Origin: Burkholderiaceae bacterium
Lineage (GTDB): Bacteria > Pseudomonadota > Gammaproteobacteria > Burkholderiales > Burkholderiaceae_B
NCBI GenBank assembly: GCA_030728985.1
Contig: JANQYI010000011.1
Span: forward strand, 1 to 64,000
Direction: 5' to 3'
Length of the DNA: 64,000 nt
The position numbers and the translations under genes were made by a program. Positions 28,071 through 37,331 of the stretch are shown in pieces (position 1 is the stretch's first letter; each line of letters opens with the position of its first letter). The notes under the pieces were generated by a model. It saw nothing but the letters and a program-made list of their open reading frames with translations, did not search any database and was not told the origin of the DNA.

Positions 28071-31000
28071 TCACTCCACGGGAACATACTCGAACCAGAG
28101 CTGATCCCTTGGAAAATATAAGGCCGCACGCGCCGGAGCGCCATCATAAGCGTGCAGTTTTTCACAATACCGCTCTAACTGCGCTTGGTAACGCAACATC
28201 ATCCTCTGGCCAAAGGCCTCCGGGGTTTCTGTTGGCTCGGGCCGTCCGGTTTTGTAATCGACGACCAGCCATCCCTTGTCATCTTTAAGGGCATAGTCCA
28301 GCACCGAGAGCTGACCGGTTTCATCCAGCAATGCCCATTCATGCCGAGCCTGGGGCTGGCTTAGCAACCACTGGCCTCGCTCACTCTTGAACATCGCGAC
28401 CAAGGTGTCGACCACGTCGGTGGTCGCCGCAACCCGCTCCTCTTGTGCCACCCCCAGCTGTTGCAACTGTCGTTCAATGCGGGTGCGCTGCTCGGAGACC
28501 CGCAGCACGGACCAGTTCGCGACACCCTGCTCACCTATCTGTGCCAACCAGCCGTGCACCAATATCCCGGTCAGACGCTCGCAACTTGGCTGCGCGCGCC
28601 AAGTGTAGGCCCGACTTGCCGGTTCCGGCGCTTGAAGGCGCAGAGGGACACGCTCTTTGAGGCGCGACAGACGCGGCATCGAAAATGCGGGTAACCGTTG
28701 TTCAGAGGTGGTCGCTTTTTCAACCATGGGCGCAAGCTCAGGCACTTGCACATAAGGCAACAGGCGCGCGAGTAAGCTGCCTGAACGAGCCGCCATGGGA
28801 GCGCCTGTGTCGGCGTCGCGCTGCAACTCAGCAACAAGATGCAGACTTTGTTTCGCCCGGGTCGCCGCCACATACAACAACCGATCGACTTCGAAGTCAC
28901 TGCGTCGCTTGTCGCGCTGGGCAAGATATCTGGAAATCACATCTTGCTCAGCCGTCGCGCGGGCCTTGATCGGCCCGAGCATCACCTTGTTCGCGACTTG
29001 TTCAATGCGAACCAGAGGTGCACGGTCTGAGACAGGCTGATGATGCAGACCAAACAAGATCACGGACTCAAACTGCAGGCCCTTGGCTTTGTGCATAGTC
29101 ATGACTTCGACCGAGCGCGCACCCGCCTCGGGAGAGGCAAACAAACGGGTGAGGCGGGCATCCAACACATCGACATCAAGCCCACCATAAGGCGCGATTT
29201 TCTCGATCAACCCAAAGACGCTTTCCGCGTCCTGCAAGTCGGTCGCCGTCCGGGCGAGCGCAACACCACCCAACAAGCGCCAGACACGTTCGACGCGTGC
29301 GGCCAAGGGTGCCAGATCGTCCTGCGCCAAAGCGTCCAGCATGACCGGCGCGACCGCGCACAAACGCTGATACTCACCTGGTGCGAGCCGTTCTTGTGCC
29401 TGACACAGTAAAGCTGAATCTTTGGCGCGCAAAGCATGTTCGAGCAATGTCGGAATCGCGGTCTCCCGGTCAAACGCAAAGAGACTGTGCAAACTCTCGA
29501 GACGTAAACCACAATAAGGCGAACGCAGCACGGACAGCCAGGCAGCGCGGTCCCCGGGGTGCGCCAGCGCGCGAATGATTTGCACTAGATCGACCACGTA
29601 GGCACGCAGATGCAAAGGCACCAATTCGACCGCGCGACAAGCGATACCCTCTTGAGCGAGCAGTTGCGTGACATCCTTGAGATGAGAGCGCGCGCGCACC
29701 AAAATCGCGACGGGGTGTTCCGCCTCGGGAAAGGCGAACAGGGCTTCTTTGACTAATTCCAAGACGGTGTCTTCGGCGCGCTGTCCAAGTTGAGGACAAA
29801 CTGCATGGAATCGCACGGCGGGAGAGATCGTGGCATCTTTGAAGGCTGTCGAATGCGCATAGGCAATCGCACCCGCTGAAGGATCATCATGCGCAGGAAA
29901 GAGTGATGAAAATGCATGATTGACCCACTCAACAATGCCACGCTGAGAGCGAAAGTTATCCGTCAACGTCAAACACTCGGGACGGATCGATCCTAAGCCT
30001 TCATCGCGCACGCGCAAAAAAAGCACAACATCGGCTTTTCGAAAGCGATAGATGGACTGCATCGGATCGCCCACCAAAAACAAGGTTCGGCCATCGCCTT
30101 GCTGCCAGCCCGCAGTGATTTTCTCGATCAAGGAAATCTGCGACTGACTGGTATCCTGAAACTCATCGATCAACAGATGCCGAATATGTTGATCGAGCTT
30201 GAGCAAAAGCTCCGTGGGTTCTTCGGCCCGACCGAGTGCCTGATCGGCGCGACGGGCGATTTCGATGAAGTCGACCTCGCCGGCCTCCATAAATCTGAGC
30301 ATCAACTGCGCCGCAGCGATCCGCAAACAACTAAGCTGCGCTTGCAAAATCGCCCACTGCTCTTCGGTGAACACGGGCTCTGGCGTATGCACTGTCGCAT
30401 GAAGCCGTTGAATCCAAGCTGGGGGCTCAGGCGAATCGTGACTGCGCAACCACGCAACGATGTCGTCTTTTTCTGTTGTTTTAGGTAGAAAACCCTGATT
30501 TTTATTGACGGTTTTACGCAGCCCACCCGTGCTGGTCAGGAGCAGAGCAGCCAGGGCCTTCCAGCGCGCGAGATCAAACGCCTCCGTCTCAAAAGCCTGA
30601 CCCTCCCAATCCTGCAATGGCAGCAGCGCGTGCGAAGGACTGTCTTTTGACAGGACCTCGGCAGCCGCGCGGGCCAAGGGCGCTAACTGCTGAGCCCAAC
30701 CGACCGGCATCAACGACTTCAACCCCATTAAATCCTGGCTCACCGCGTCTTGAAAATTTGCCTCCAACACGTGACGGTCATCGCCATCCGGTAGCAGTGG
30801 CAGCCATTGATCCCGTTGCGCCAACATATCAGCAAGCGCCTCGCAGGTTTGGGACACATCCAAATCCATATGTTCAAGCAAGCGTGTGACGGGCTCAGAC
30901 TCGCCAACCATCTCAAGCGTCTGGCGCGCCGCCTCGAGGTAATGCACCCGAGCATCGTCAACAAGCTTAGGCACACCCCCCATCGATGACAGCCACGGCA

Positions 31001-31394
31001 TATTGCGCACCAGTGAAGCACAAAACGCATCGATCGTTCTGATGGAAAGACGCGCGGGATGCTGCAACAACTCCCAGCCAAATGCACGATCACGTTCGAG
31101 CGCGGCACGGCCGAGCGACCAGCTTTTAAACTCATGCGCGCTCTCGGGCGGCGCGGGGTGTTCAGCGCGTCGAAGTTTTTCGAGAACGCGCTCGTGCATC
31201 TCGGCTGCCGCTTTTCGCGTGAACGTGATGGCAACGATTTCTTCTGGGCGTTCGACCGTGGCGAGTAAGGCAAGAATGCGATCAGTGAGCAACTCGGTTT
31301 TACCTGAGCCCGCGGGTGCTTGAACCAGGAAAGAGCATTGGGGATCCGTGGCGCGCTCTCGGACGGCCCAATCGCTGGGTTGTTTAATTGCCAT
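28071..31394 (-). CDS. addA: AddA-like UvrD/RecB-family helicase-nuclease
   Basis: 1107 residues. ATP-dependent helicase with a C-terminal nuclease domain for double-strand-break end processing. Walker A APAGSGKT is at 26-33. VAITFTRKAAAEMHERVLEKL is motif Ia, LLIDEFQDTSQSQ motif II, LFLVGDPMQSIYRFRKADV motif III, and SVEVMTMHKAKGLQFESVIL motif V. RLLYVAATRAKQSLHLVAE is motif VI. The C-terminus has LDYALKDDKGWLVVDYKTG, a PD-(D/E)XK active site. It overlaps the upstream addB-like gene by 11 bp, so the pair is a helicase-nuclease complex of AddAB type rather than RecBCD; no recC or recD is seen. Confidence 0.92.
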   Translation of the reverse strand: MAIKQPSDWAVRERATDPQCSFLVQAPAGSGKTELLTDRILALLATVERPEEIVAITFTRKAAAEMHERVLEKLRRAEHPAPPESAHEFKSWSLGRAALERDRAFGWELLQHPARLSIRTIDAFCASLVRNMPWLSSMGGVPKLVDDARVHYLEAARQTLEMVGESEPVTRLLEHMDLDVSQTCEALADMLAQRDQWLPLLPDGDDRHVLEANFQDAVSQDLMGLKSLMPVGWAQQLAPLARAAAEVLSKDSPSHALLPLQDWEGQAFETEAFDLARWKALAALLLTSTGGLRKTVNKNQGFLPKTTEKDDIVAWLRSHDSPEPPAWIQRLHATVHTPEPVFTEEQWAILQAQLSCLRIAAAQLMLRFMEAGEVDFIEIARRADQALGRAEEPTELLLKLDQHIRHLLIDEFQDTSQSQISLIEKITAGWQQGDGRTLFLVGDPMQSIYRFRKADVVLFLRVRDEGLGSIRPECLTLTDNFRSQRGIVEWVNHAFSSLFPAHDDPSAGAIAYAHSTAFKDATISPAVRFHAVCPQLGQRAEDTVLELVKEALFAFPEAEHPVAILVRARSHLKDVTQLLAQEGIACRAVELVPLHLRAYVVDLVQIIRALAHPGDRAAWLSVLRSPYCGLRLESLHSLFAFDRETAIPTLLEHALRAKDSALLCQAQERLAPGEYQRLCAVAPVMLDALAQDDLAPLAARVERVWRLLGGVALARTATDLQDAESVFGLIEKIAPYGGLDVDVLDARLTRLFASPEAGARSVEVMTMHKAKGLQFESVILFGLHHQPVSDRAPLVRIEQVANKVMLGPIKARATAEQDVISRYLAQRDKRRSDFEVDRLLYVAATRAKQSLHLVAELQRDADTGAPMAARSGSLLARLLPYVQVPELAPMVEKATTSEQRLPAFSMPRLSRLKERVPLRLQAPEPASRAYTWRAQPSCERLTGILVHGWLAQIGEQGVANWSVLRVSEQRTRIERQLQQLGVAQEERVAATTDVVDTLVAMFKSERGQWLLSQPQARHEWALLDETGQLSVLDYALKDDKGWLVVDYKTGRPEPTETPEAFGQRMMLRYQAQLERYCEKLHAYDGAPARAALYFPRDQLWFEYVPVE

Positions 31395-34122
31395 GTGTGG
31401 CCCCGTTCGTGCGGCTGACCGACCCTGTCATTTCCTCACTGTCCTCGAACAACTGTTGTCCATCGTCATAGCGTCTAAGCAACGCTGACACATCGCAATA
31501 TTGCAAATCTGTGCGAGACCAGGACTGATTGGTTGCCAGACCTGAGGTGAATTCGGATGCCAAGGCATGCACCACGTCCTTGAGCCGAATGATCGCTGCG
31601 GACCAATCCGGGTCAGGATATTCTGCCTGAGCAAACAGCGTGGGTCCTTCGAGTCCGATCTCTCGACTCAGCAGACCCACAGGCGCTTGCGCGCCTGAAT
31701 GCAAATGGACCAGCATCAGACCTGCAACCGTATTCAACATTCCCTCTTTGTCCAGCACGGCGGCGTAAGCAGGCAACTGCAAATGAACGGGCCGCTCACG
31801 CCCCCAGTCATTTAGAACGTTGGGTAGGTTTGAGCCCCCTTTGTAGTCAAGCACGACTCGGCTGCCATCTTCTAACTGATCCATTCGATCCAGGCGAACA
31901 TTTAATGTCAAGCCGGCCGCTGTCAACGCGTGTTTTTCCTCAATCTGTACCGCGACAAAGGGCTCTCTTGCGCACTCGATCGCAAGCCAAGCCGTCACAA
32001 TCGCCAAAGCACGCTTTTCTTCGAGCGCGCGCAAGGCCGGATTCTGGGCAAGCAGTTCCTTGTCAGCCGCGAGACGAATGAATGCCTCAAGTTTTTTTCG
32101 TAGTTCGCCCGACTCCGTGACATGCTGGCATTCAGCCTGGCTGCGAAAGGCAAGCCAAACCAATTCCATCACCTTGTGCAAAAACTTACCGCGCGCTGAT
32201 GCAGGGACTACATCCGAATAGGCTGGCAACCCATAGGCCCCTAACCGATAACGCACGAAAGCCCATAAAGGATTGCGCGCTTGGGTTTCTAGTAAAGCAA
32301 TACCGCCCGTCACATTTTCCTCGGAGCGCAAAGCCGGGGCTCGGTCATCCTCGAGGTACTCGAGTAACGCACCGCTTGGCGTTTCAGCCACAAGCGGTGC
32401 AATGGCAGGACTCAGCGCGATCCCTTGGATCAAGGGCGAAGGTCTCAAGCCGCGTTCCCCTTCGTGCCTGGCAGAGCTCAGCACCACCTTGGGTGCAAGT
32501 GCGCATAACTGCTGATACATGTGTGTCGCCCACTCGCGTTCGCGCTCTGGCGTTGCGCGTGGCGCCCCCACCCGGCGAAGCTCGGACAAGGGGACGAACG
32601 GGTTAGGTTTGGCGATTGCGGGAAACACCTCATCGGTCAGGCCCAAAATCCACACGCCATCCCAACGGCCACCTTCGGCCTCCAGCATACCCAGCACATC
32701 GAGTCGCGCGCTTGGATCACGTTGCGGCTGAAAAGGGATGCTGCGCGCAAAACGCGACAGAATATTCAATGCCTCGGACGCGGAGGCCGTTGGCACGAGC
32801 GGTGATAAAGCATCGAAGCGCTCGAAGAGTTGATCAAGTGCCTCAATGACCTGATAGGTGGTCGAGCTTTGTTGCGCGCGTCCGGGAAAGCCGAGCGTTG
32901 ACAAGGTTTGCCGAAAGGCCGTCGACCAAAAACGCAGCGAACCCTTGCGCGGCAACTCGGTCCAAGCTTGCCAGGCAAGCTGCCAAGCGGGGGAAAGCTG
33001 CGTGAGTCGCTCAATTTTTTTAGACCACGCCATCACGTCCATTTCGCCGACTTGGTGATGACGCCAGTCCGCGTCGACGCAGGCTCGTTGACCCAGCTCT
33101 GACAAGTCCCCTGCGCAATAGCCCGCCAACAGAGCCGCGCCAAGCTCACTTGCGCGGGCTTTGCGTTGCTCTTTAAATAAAACAAACGAACGCAGCCAGG
33201 CCAGCACCGCGCGGACAGCTTGCCACTCCGACAAAGGCCTTGCGACCGCGACGTTAAAAGAGAAGCTCTGCGCCGAGGACTCGACGGACTCAGGCGAACC
33301 CTGTAGCACGCGCGTCAAAGTCCTACGCGCATAAGCCACCTCGGCCTCGAGGCTAACCGCAACGATGGCGAAACGCCCCTCAGGATTTTTTTCAAGATGC
33401 ATCCGCGCCCAATGCGCTGCTGCAACCCACTCGTCTTGGGTGGTATCGAGCATCGTGCGTTCAAGTTGCGTTTGCACAGGCGAGCCTGATTCCAACACAG
33501 AAATTGACACACCACGCTCACGTAAGGCTTCAAGTAGTTCCGCCATTCTTGGTGTGATTTCAGAAAACCCCGCCAGCAACAACTGCGGTCTGACTGGAAA
33601 CCCCTCGCGCACATGCTCAATCACCTGTTCAATCGCAAGATTAGGATCAAGGGCCTCCAAGCGCTCAAGTTCTTGGCGATAGCGTTCGCGCCACAGCATG
33701 AAGTGCGCGTGCTCTTCTGTCGACGATGACGGAGTCACCTCGATCCTCCACTCGTCGATCAGTTTGTCCGCTTGTTGCGCAGCGATCGCCGCTTGTTGCG
33801 AATCGAGAAGCGGCTCATCGGCTTCAACCTCATCAATGACCTTCCCCCATAACAACTGGGAACCAAAAGGATCAAGGAGAACGGCATGCGCCTTGAGCGA
33901 TTCATGAAAGCTTGCCTGTACCAGCTGCTGCGAAATCCAGCCTGACCAAGGGACGATTAAAGGCGTTTCACCAACCGAGGCGGGCGTTCGGCTTTGCAAT
34001 GCGAATTCTTGGACGACACGTCTGGCCAAGCGGTTGTTGACGGTCAATACGATCGTTTCAGCCGCCTCGAGTCGCGCTAGTGCGGAAAAAGAAACTCGGG
34101 GAAAGGCATTGAAATTGATCAT
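31384..34122 (-). CDS. addB: AddB-like DNA repair nuclease
   Basis: 912 residues, probable partner of AddA. It begins with an inactivated-helicase-like region (TIVLTVNNRLARRVVQEFAL; no clean Walker A), passes through LDVLGMLEAEGGRWDGVWIL and GLTDEVFPA, and ends with a RecB-type nuclease. The nuclease shows the conserved His in SARGKFLHKVMELVW, the acidic residue in RLDRMDQLEDGSRVVLDYKG and the Asp-x-Lys of LDYKGG. It matches the proteobacterial 'probable DNA repair protein' form rather than Bacillus AddB, whose iron-sulfur cysteines I do not see. The addA start lies inside its last codons. Confidence 0.86.
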   Translation of the reverse strand: MINFNAFPRVSFSALARLEAAETIVLTVNNRLARRVVQEFALQSRTPASVGETPLIVPWSGWISQQLVQASFHESLKAHAVLLDPFGSQLLWGKVIDEVEADEPLLDSQQAAIAAQQADKLIDEWRIEVTPSSSTEEHAHFMLWRERYRQELERLEALDPNLAIEQVIEHVREGFPVRPQLLLAGFSEITPRMAELLEALRERGVSISVLESGSPVQTQLERTMLDTTQDEWVAAAHWARMHLEKNPEGRFAIVAVSLEAEVAYARRTLTRVLQGSPESVESSAQSFSFNVAVARPLSEWQAVRAVLAWLRSFVLFKEQRKARASELGAALLAGYCAGDLSELGQRACVDADWRHHQVGEMDVMAWSKKIERLTQLSPAWQLAWQAWTELPRKGSLRFWSTAFRQTLSTLGFPGRAQQSSTTYQVIEALDQLFERFDALSPLVPTASASEALNILSRFARSIPFQPQRDPSARLDVLGMLEAEGGRWDGVWILGLTDEVFPAIAKPNPFVPLSELRRVGAPRATPEREREWATHMYQQLCALAPKVVLSSARHEGERGLRPSPLIQGIALSPAIAPLVAETPSGALLEYLEDDRAPALRSEENVTGGIALLETQARNPLWAFVRYRLGAYGLPAYSDVVPASARGKFLHKVMELVWLAFRSQAECQHVTESGELRKKLEAFIRLAADKELLAQNPALRALEEKRALAIVTAWLAIECAREPFVAVQIEEKHALTAAGLTLNVRLDRMDQLEDGSRVVLDYKGGSNLPNVLNDWGRERPVHLQLPAYAAVLDKEGMLNTVAGLMLVHLHSGAQAPVGLLSREIGLEGPTLFAQAEYPDPDWSAAIIRLKDVVHALASEFTSGLATNQSWSRTDLQYCDVSALLRRYDDGQQLFEDSEEMTGSVSRTNGATHGN

Positions 34123-34183
34123 AAATCCTGATGGATAAACTCAGTATCGAAATAAGGAAGAAAAATGCTGGGGCAGGCGTCGC

Positions 34184-34378
34184 TCAAAAGCCGCACATGG
34201 AAGCGATGGCCTCCCAACTCACGCGCATGGCCGGGGTGAGATAGCCCATAAATCCCACCACCAGCACAACGACGAGCATGACACCGAGCGTCACCCTGAG
34301 CCATGTTGAGACACGCGGCTTGACCTGAGCGGGCTGCGCAAATTGAGACTGTTGAGACTGCTGCACGTGCTGCGTCAT
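34184..34378 (-). CDS. small single-pass membrane protein, function unknown
   Basis: 64 residues beginning MTQHVQQSQQSQFAQPAQVK. The N-terminus is rich in Gln, and one strongly hydrophobic segment lies at about 26-47 (WLRVTLGVMLVVVLVVGFMG). GGAG lies eight bases before the ATG, which supports real translation. It lies 61 bp upstream of the addB-like gene and 44 bp downstream of the MFS gene, on the same strand as both. I do not recognise the family. Confidence 0.6.
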   Translation of the reverse strand: MTQHVQQSQQSQFAQPAQVKPRVSTWLRVTLGVMLVVVLVVGFMGYLTPAMRVSWEAIASMCGF

Positions 34379-34422
34379 GATCAGATCTCCAAAAATTGTG
34401 CGATGGATTGCCCAGACAGGGT

Positions 34423-35676
34423 TTAAGTCGCCTGGGGACTCGTCATGCCGGGCAGCTTGATCGCAATCGGTTTTTCACGCACAGGTAAACACAGAGCTGC
34501 TGCGACCAGCGACAAAGCAATCGCCATCCACCACACCAAATCATAACTGCCGGTGATCGATTGTATTTTTCCACCGAGCCAAACCCCGATAAAGCTGCCG
34601 AGTTGATGTCCGAGAAAGACCATGCCAGACAAAGTGGCTGCGAACCGCAAACCGTAGATCTGTGCGATGAGACCTTGCGTCAGAGGAACGGTTCCGAGCC
34701 AAAATATTCCCATCCAAGCGGCAAACACATAAAGCACTAAGGGGGTGGTCGGCATCAGCAAAATCCAGATTAGACCCACCGAGCGCATGGCGTAAATACC
34801 CGCCAATAAATACTTTTTACTATAGATACCGCCGAGCTTACCGGCAGTAAAGGAGCCAAACACATTAAACAGTCCGATCAGGCCGATCGCGATCGCCCCC
34901 GTCCCTGCATTAAGTCCTTGATCCACCACAAAGGAAGGTAAGTGCAGCGTGATGAAGGCGGTGTGGAAACCGCAGACAAAGTAACCCCAAAACAAAAAGT
35001 GAAACGTGGGATGGCGCAAGGCCTGGGCAATCGCCGAAAACATGGACTGCTGAGGCCCCGAGCCTGCGTCAGGTTTTCCGCGCAAGAACCACACCAGAGG
35101 AAGCGTGGCGGCGAACACCGCGGACATGACCCAATAGGCGCCCGTCCAATCAAGTGTATCGATCAAAAGTTGACCCGCTGGCACCACCAGAAACTGACCC
35201 AGCGAACCGCCCGCGCTTGCGATTCCCATTGCTGTGCTGCGATGCGCCAATGGAACCGTGCGCGCGATGACCGGCAAAATCACTGCAAAGGTTGTACCCG
35301 CCTGACCCAGTCCGATCAAGACACCCGCTGTGAGATAAAACTCCATCTCGGTACTAGCCAGACGAGTACCCACTAGACCCAGCGCATACAAAACAATGGA
35401 CAGTGCGATGGTGCGTCCCGAACCCAAGCGATCCGCCATCATGCCCGCGCCGATCGCGCCGAAACCCCACACGAGATTTTGGATCGCAAAGGCGAGCGAA
35501 AATACCTCGCGTCCCCAGCCTCTCTCGAGGCCCATTGGCTGAATAAACAAACCGATCGTGGCGCGAATCCCCATTGCCAGCAGCACGATGAAGGTTCCCA
35601 TCAGGATCGTTCTGAACGCAAGCGGATTATCAAGCAGTTTGCCTGGATCCGTTACCGTGCTGTTTGTTGTTGTCAT
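34423..35676 (-). CDS. major facilitator superfamily transporter
   Basis: 417 residues with about twelve membrane segments in two halves. Examples are ILMGTFIVLLAMGIRATIGL and VFSLAFAIQNLVWGFGAIGA. The MFS loop between TM2 and TM3 reads GAGMMADRLGSGRTIALSI, and YLTAGVLIGLGQAGTTFAVI lies near TM4. It is most like the oxalate/formate-antiporter or monocarboxylate group, but the substrate cannot be read. I chose the ATG at 35676 (MTTTNSTVTD); an upstream in-frame TTG would add five residues, and neither has a clear ribosome site. It lies just after tRNA-Arg. Confidence 0.85.
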   Translation of the reverse strand: MTTTNSTVTDPGKLLDNPLAFRTILMGTFIVLLAMGIRATIGLFIQPMGLERGWGREVFSLAFAIQNLVWGFGAIGAGMMADRLGSGRTIALSIVLYALGLVGTRLASTEMEFYLTAGVLIGLGQAGTTFAVILPVIARTVPLAHRSTAMGIASAGGSLGQFLVVPAGQLLIDTLDWTGAYWVMSAVFAATLPLVWFLRGKPDAGSGPQQSMFSAIAQALRHPTFHFLFWGYFVCGFHTAFITLHLPSFVVDQGLNAGTGAIAIGLIGLFNVFGSFTAGKLGGIYSKKYLLAGIYAMRSVGLIWILLMPTTPLVLYVFAAWMGIFWLGTVPLTQGLIAQIYGLRFAATLSGMVFLGHQLGSFIGVWLGGKIQSITGSYDLVWWMAIALSLVAAALCLPVREKPIAIKLPGMTSPQAT

Positions 35677-35702
35677 GTGATGAACAGGCAAAAAAATAGG
35701 GG

Positions 35703-35778
35703 TGGCGCCGCCGACACGAATCGAACGTGCGACTCCCTTCTTAGGAGGAAGGTACTCTATCCACTGAGTTACGGCGGC
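35703..35778 (-). tRNA. tRNA-Arg (anticodon CCT)
   Basis: A full cloverleaf on the minus strand, 76 bases with an encoded CCA end. Acceptor GCCGCCG pairs with CGGCGGC. The anticodon stem CCTTC/GAAGG holds the loop CTCCTAA, anticodon CCT, which reads the rare arginine codon AGG. The T arm contains GTTCGATTC. It lies between xerD and the MFS gene, all on one strand; there is no attachment-site duplication nearby. Confidence 0.97.
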
Positions 35779-35814
35779 GTGATGCGTAGTTTAGCAAGGT
35801 TGAACAAAAGTCCC

Positions 35815-36714
35815 TTAACCGCGCGGGTGATGCTGCGCATGCAGGCTCTTTAAGCGCTCGCGCGCGACATGCGTGTAGATCTGTGTCGTCGAAATATCCG
35901 CATGTCCAAGCAACATTTGCACCACGCGCAAATCCGCACCGTGATTCAGCAAATGAGTAGCGAAGGCGTGCCTCAGGACGTGAGGAGACAAAGGCGCGCG
36001 CACACCTGCGAGCACAGCGTATTTTTTAATCAATAGCCAGAAAGACTGACGCGTCATCGGCGTCCCTCGAGCCGTCACGAACATGGCTGGGCTGGTGCGT
36101 GGACCGAGCAAGACTGGCCGAGCCTCTTTCATGTAGGTGGAGATCCAGTGAGCAGCTTCGGCGCCCAGAGGCACCAGACGATCTTTACCACCCTTGCCTT
36201 GCACCACTCGCAGCACACCGTCAGACAAGCTAATTTCCATGACACCCACGCTGACGAGTTCAGATACCCGCAAACCTGTGGCGTACAAGACCTCGAGCAT
36301 GGCGCGATCTCGCAAACCTCTGGGCATATGGACAGGAGGCTGCTTGAGCAAGGCGTCGACTTGACTTTCAGAAAGCGTTTTGGGAACACGCAACGGCTGT
36401 CGGGCTGTCGTCAATTGTAAACAGGGATCCGTCGACACGCGCTGGTGGCGGATGGCCCAAAGATAATAGCGACGCAGCGTGGCGAGTCGGCGATTGGCGG
36501 TGCTGGGTTTGGAGTGAGCATGTAACGCGGCAAACCATGATTGGATCTCGGCGCTGCTGGCCGCATCCAACGCCATCCCGCGCTCAGCTTGCAACCACTG
36601 CTCAAACGCGCACAGGTCTCGTCGGTAGGCCGAGAGCGTGTTAGCAGCCAGACCGTCCTCGAGCCAGACGGCATCGATAAACGCACTGACGGCGCTGGAT
36701 TCCTGAGTGCCCAT
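35815..36714 (-). CDS. xerD: tyrosine recombinase XerD
   Basis: 299 residues from the ATG giving MGTQESSAVSAF. Resolves chromosome dimers at dif together with XerC and FtsK. The N-terminal core-binding domain has ANTLSAYRRDLCAFEQWL. The catalytic residues are all present: Arg149 (TGLRVSEL), Lys174 (GKGGKDRLVP), His245 and Arg248 (SPHVLRHAFATHLL), His271 (LGHADISTTQ) and nucleophile Tyr280 (IYTHV). It resembles housekeeping XerD in length and sequence, not a phage or island integrase. XerC would be encoded elsewhere. Confidence 0.93.
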   Translation of the reverse strand: MGTQESSAVSAFIDAVWLEDGLAANTLSAYRRDLCAFEQWLQAERGMALDAASSAEIQSWFAALHAHSKPSTANRRLATLRRYYLWAIRHQRVSTDPCLQLTTARQPLRVPKTLSESQVDALLKQPPVHMPRGLRDRAMLEVLYATGLRVSELVSVGVMEISLSDGVLRVVQGKGGKDRLVPLGAEAAHWISTYMKEARPVLLGPRTSPAMFVTARGTPMTRQSFWLLIKKYAVLAGVRAPLSPHVLRHAFATHLLNHGADLRVVQMLLGHADISTTQIYTHVARERLKSLHAQHHPRG

Positions 36715-36791
36715 GAGAGTTGCAGAGACGCAAAAAGAGAAATTAATAGTAGCATTCACTACCCTTGCTCGATGACTCAGTATGCCCCTCT

Positions 36792-37331
36792 ATGTTGAAT
36801 CCACTCAACACATTCTCCCTTGAATTACCCGACGAAGCCGCGACAGAGAGGCTCGGGCAGGCGCTCGCCTGTGTCGCGGCGGACCTGCTGTCGACAGCCG
36901 ACGGCCTGAGCCCTGGCGCCTTGGCGGGGGGACGCATTCATCTGCAAGGCGACCTTGGCGCAGGAAAGACTTCCTTAGCCAGATCTTTTTTACGACAGTG
37001 TGGTGTTTCTGGTCGAATTAAAAGCCCAAGTTACGCACTACTTGAATCTTATGAAGTTTCTAACTTATACTTGTATCATCTTGATTTCTATAGATTTAGC
37101 AATACTGCCGACTGGTTAGACGCCGGATTCAAAGATTTGCTCAATGCGCGCGCACTTGTATTGATCGAATGGCCTGAGCGTGCAGGTGATTTATTAGGTC
37201 ATCCGGATTTATTAATTCAACTGGTCTACGTTGGCCAAGGTCGTCACGCAACACTGAGTGCTTACACAGCGAAAGGGCTCCAATGGATCGATGCAATGCC
37301 TCAGACAAGACAGGACGCTCAGCAGAGCTAA
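36792..37331 (+). CDS. tsaE: tRNA threonylcarbamoyladenosine biosynthesis ATPase TsaE
   Basis: 179 residues from the ATG giving MLNPLNTFSLELPDEAATERLG. With TsaB, TsaC and TsaD it makes the t6A modification at position 37 of ANN-decoding tRNAs. It has P-loop GDLGAGKTSL from residue 53, IKSPSYALLESYEV, YHLDFYRF and LIEWPERAGDLL. Length is slightly above E. coli TsaE. The middle of the gene (around 37015-37110) is clearly more AT-rich than its neighbours. Its 3' end overlaps amiC by 49 bp, the classical tsaE-amiC-mutL-miaA cluster. Confidence 0.93.
   Translation: MLNPLNTFSLELPDEAATERLGQALACVAADLLSTADGLSPGALAGGRIHLQGDLGAGKTSLARSFLRQCGVSGRIKSPSYALLESYEVSNLYLYHLDFYRFSNTADWLDAGFKDLLNARALVLIEWPERAGDLLGHPDLLIQLVYVGQGRHATLSAYTAKGLQWIDAMPQTRQDAQQS

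Noticed and set aside
35703-36714. tRNA-Arg next to a tyrosine recombinase, as at the edge of a genomic island
   Set aside because: The recombinase has XerD length and motifs and is followed by housekeeping genes on both sides; no duplicated tRNA end or phage gene is seen nearby.
37015-37110. AT-rich patch inside tsaE as a sign of recent transfer
   Set aside because: The encoded residues are conserved TsaE sequence and the gene order is the conserved one; local composition alone is not evidence of transfer.
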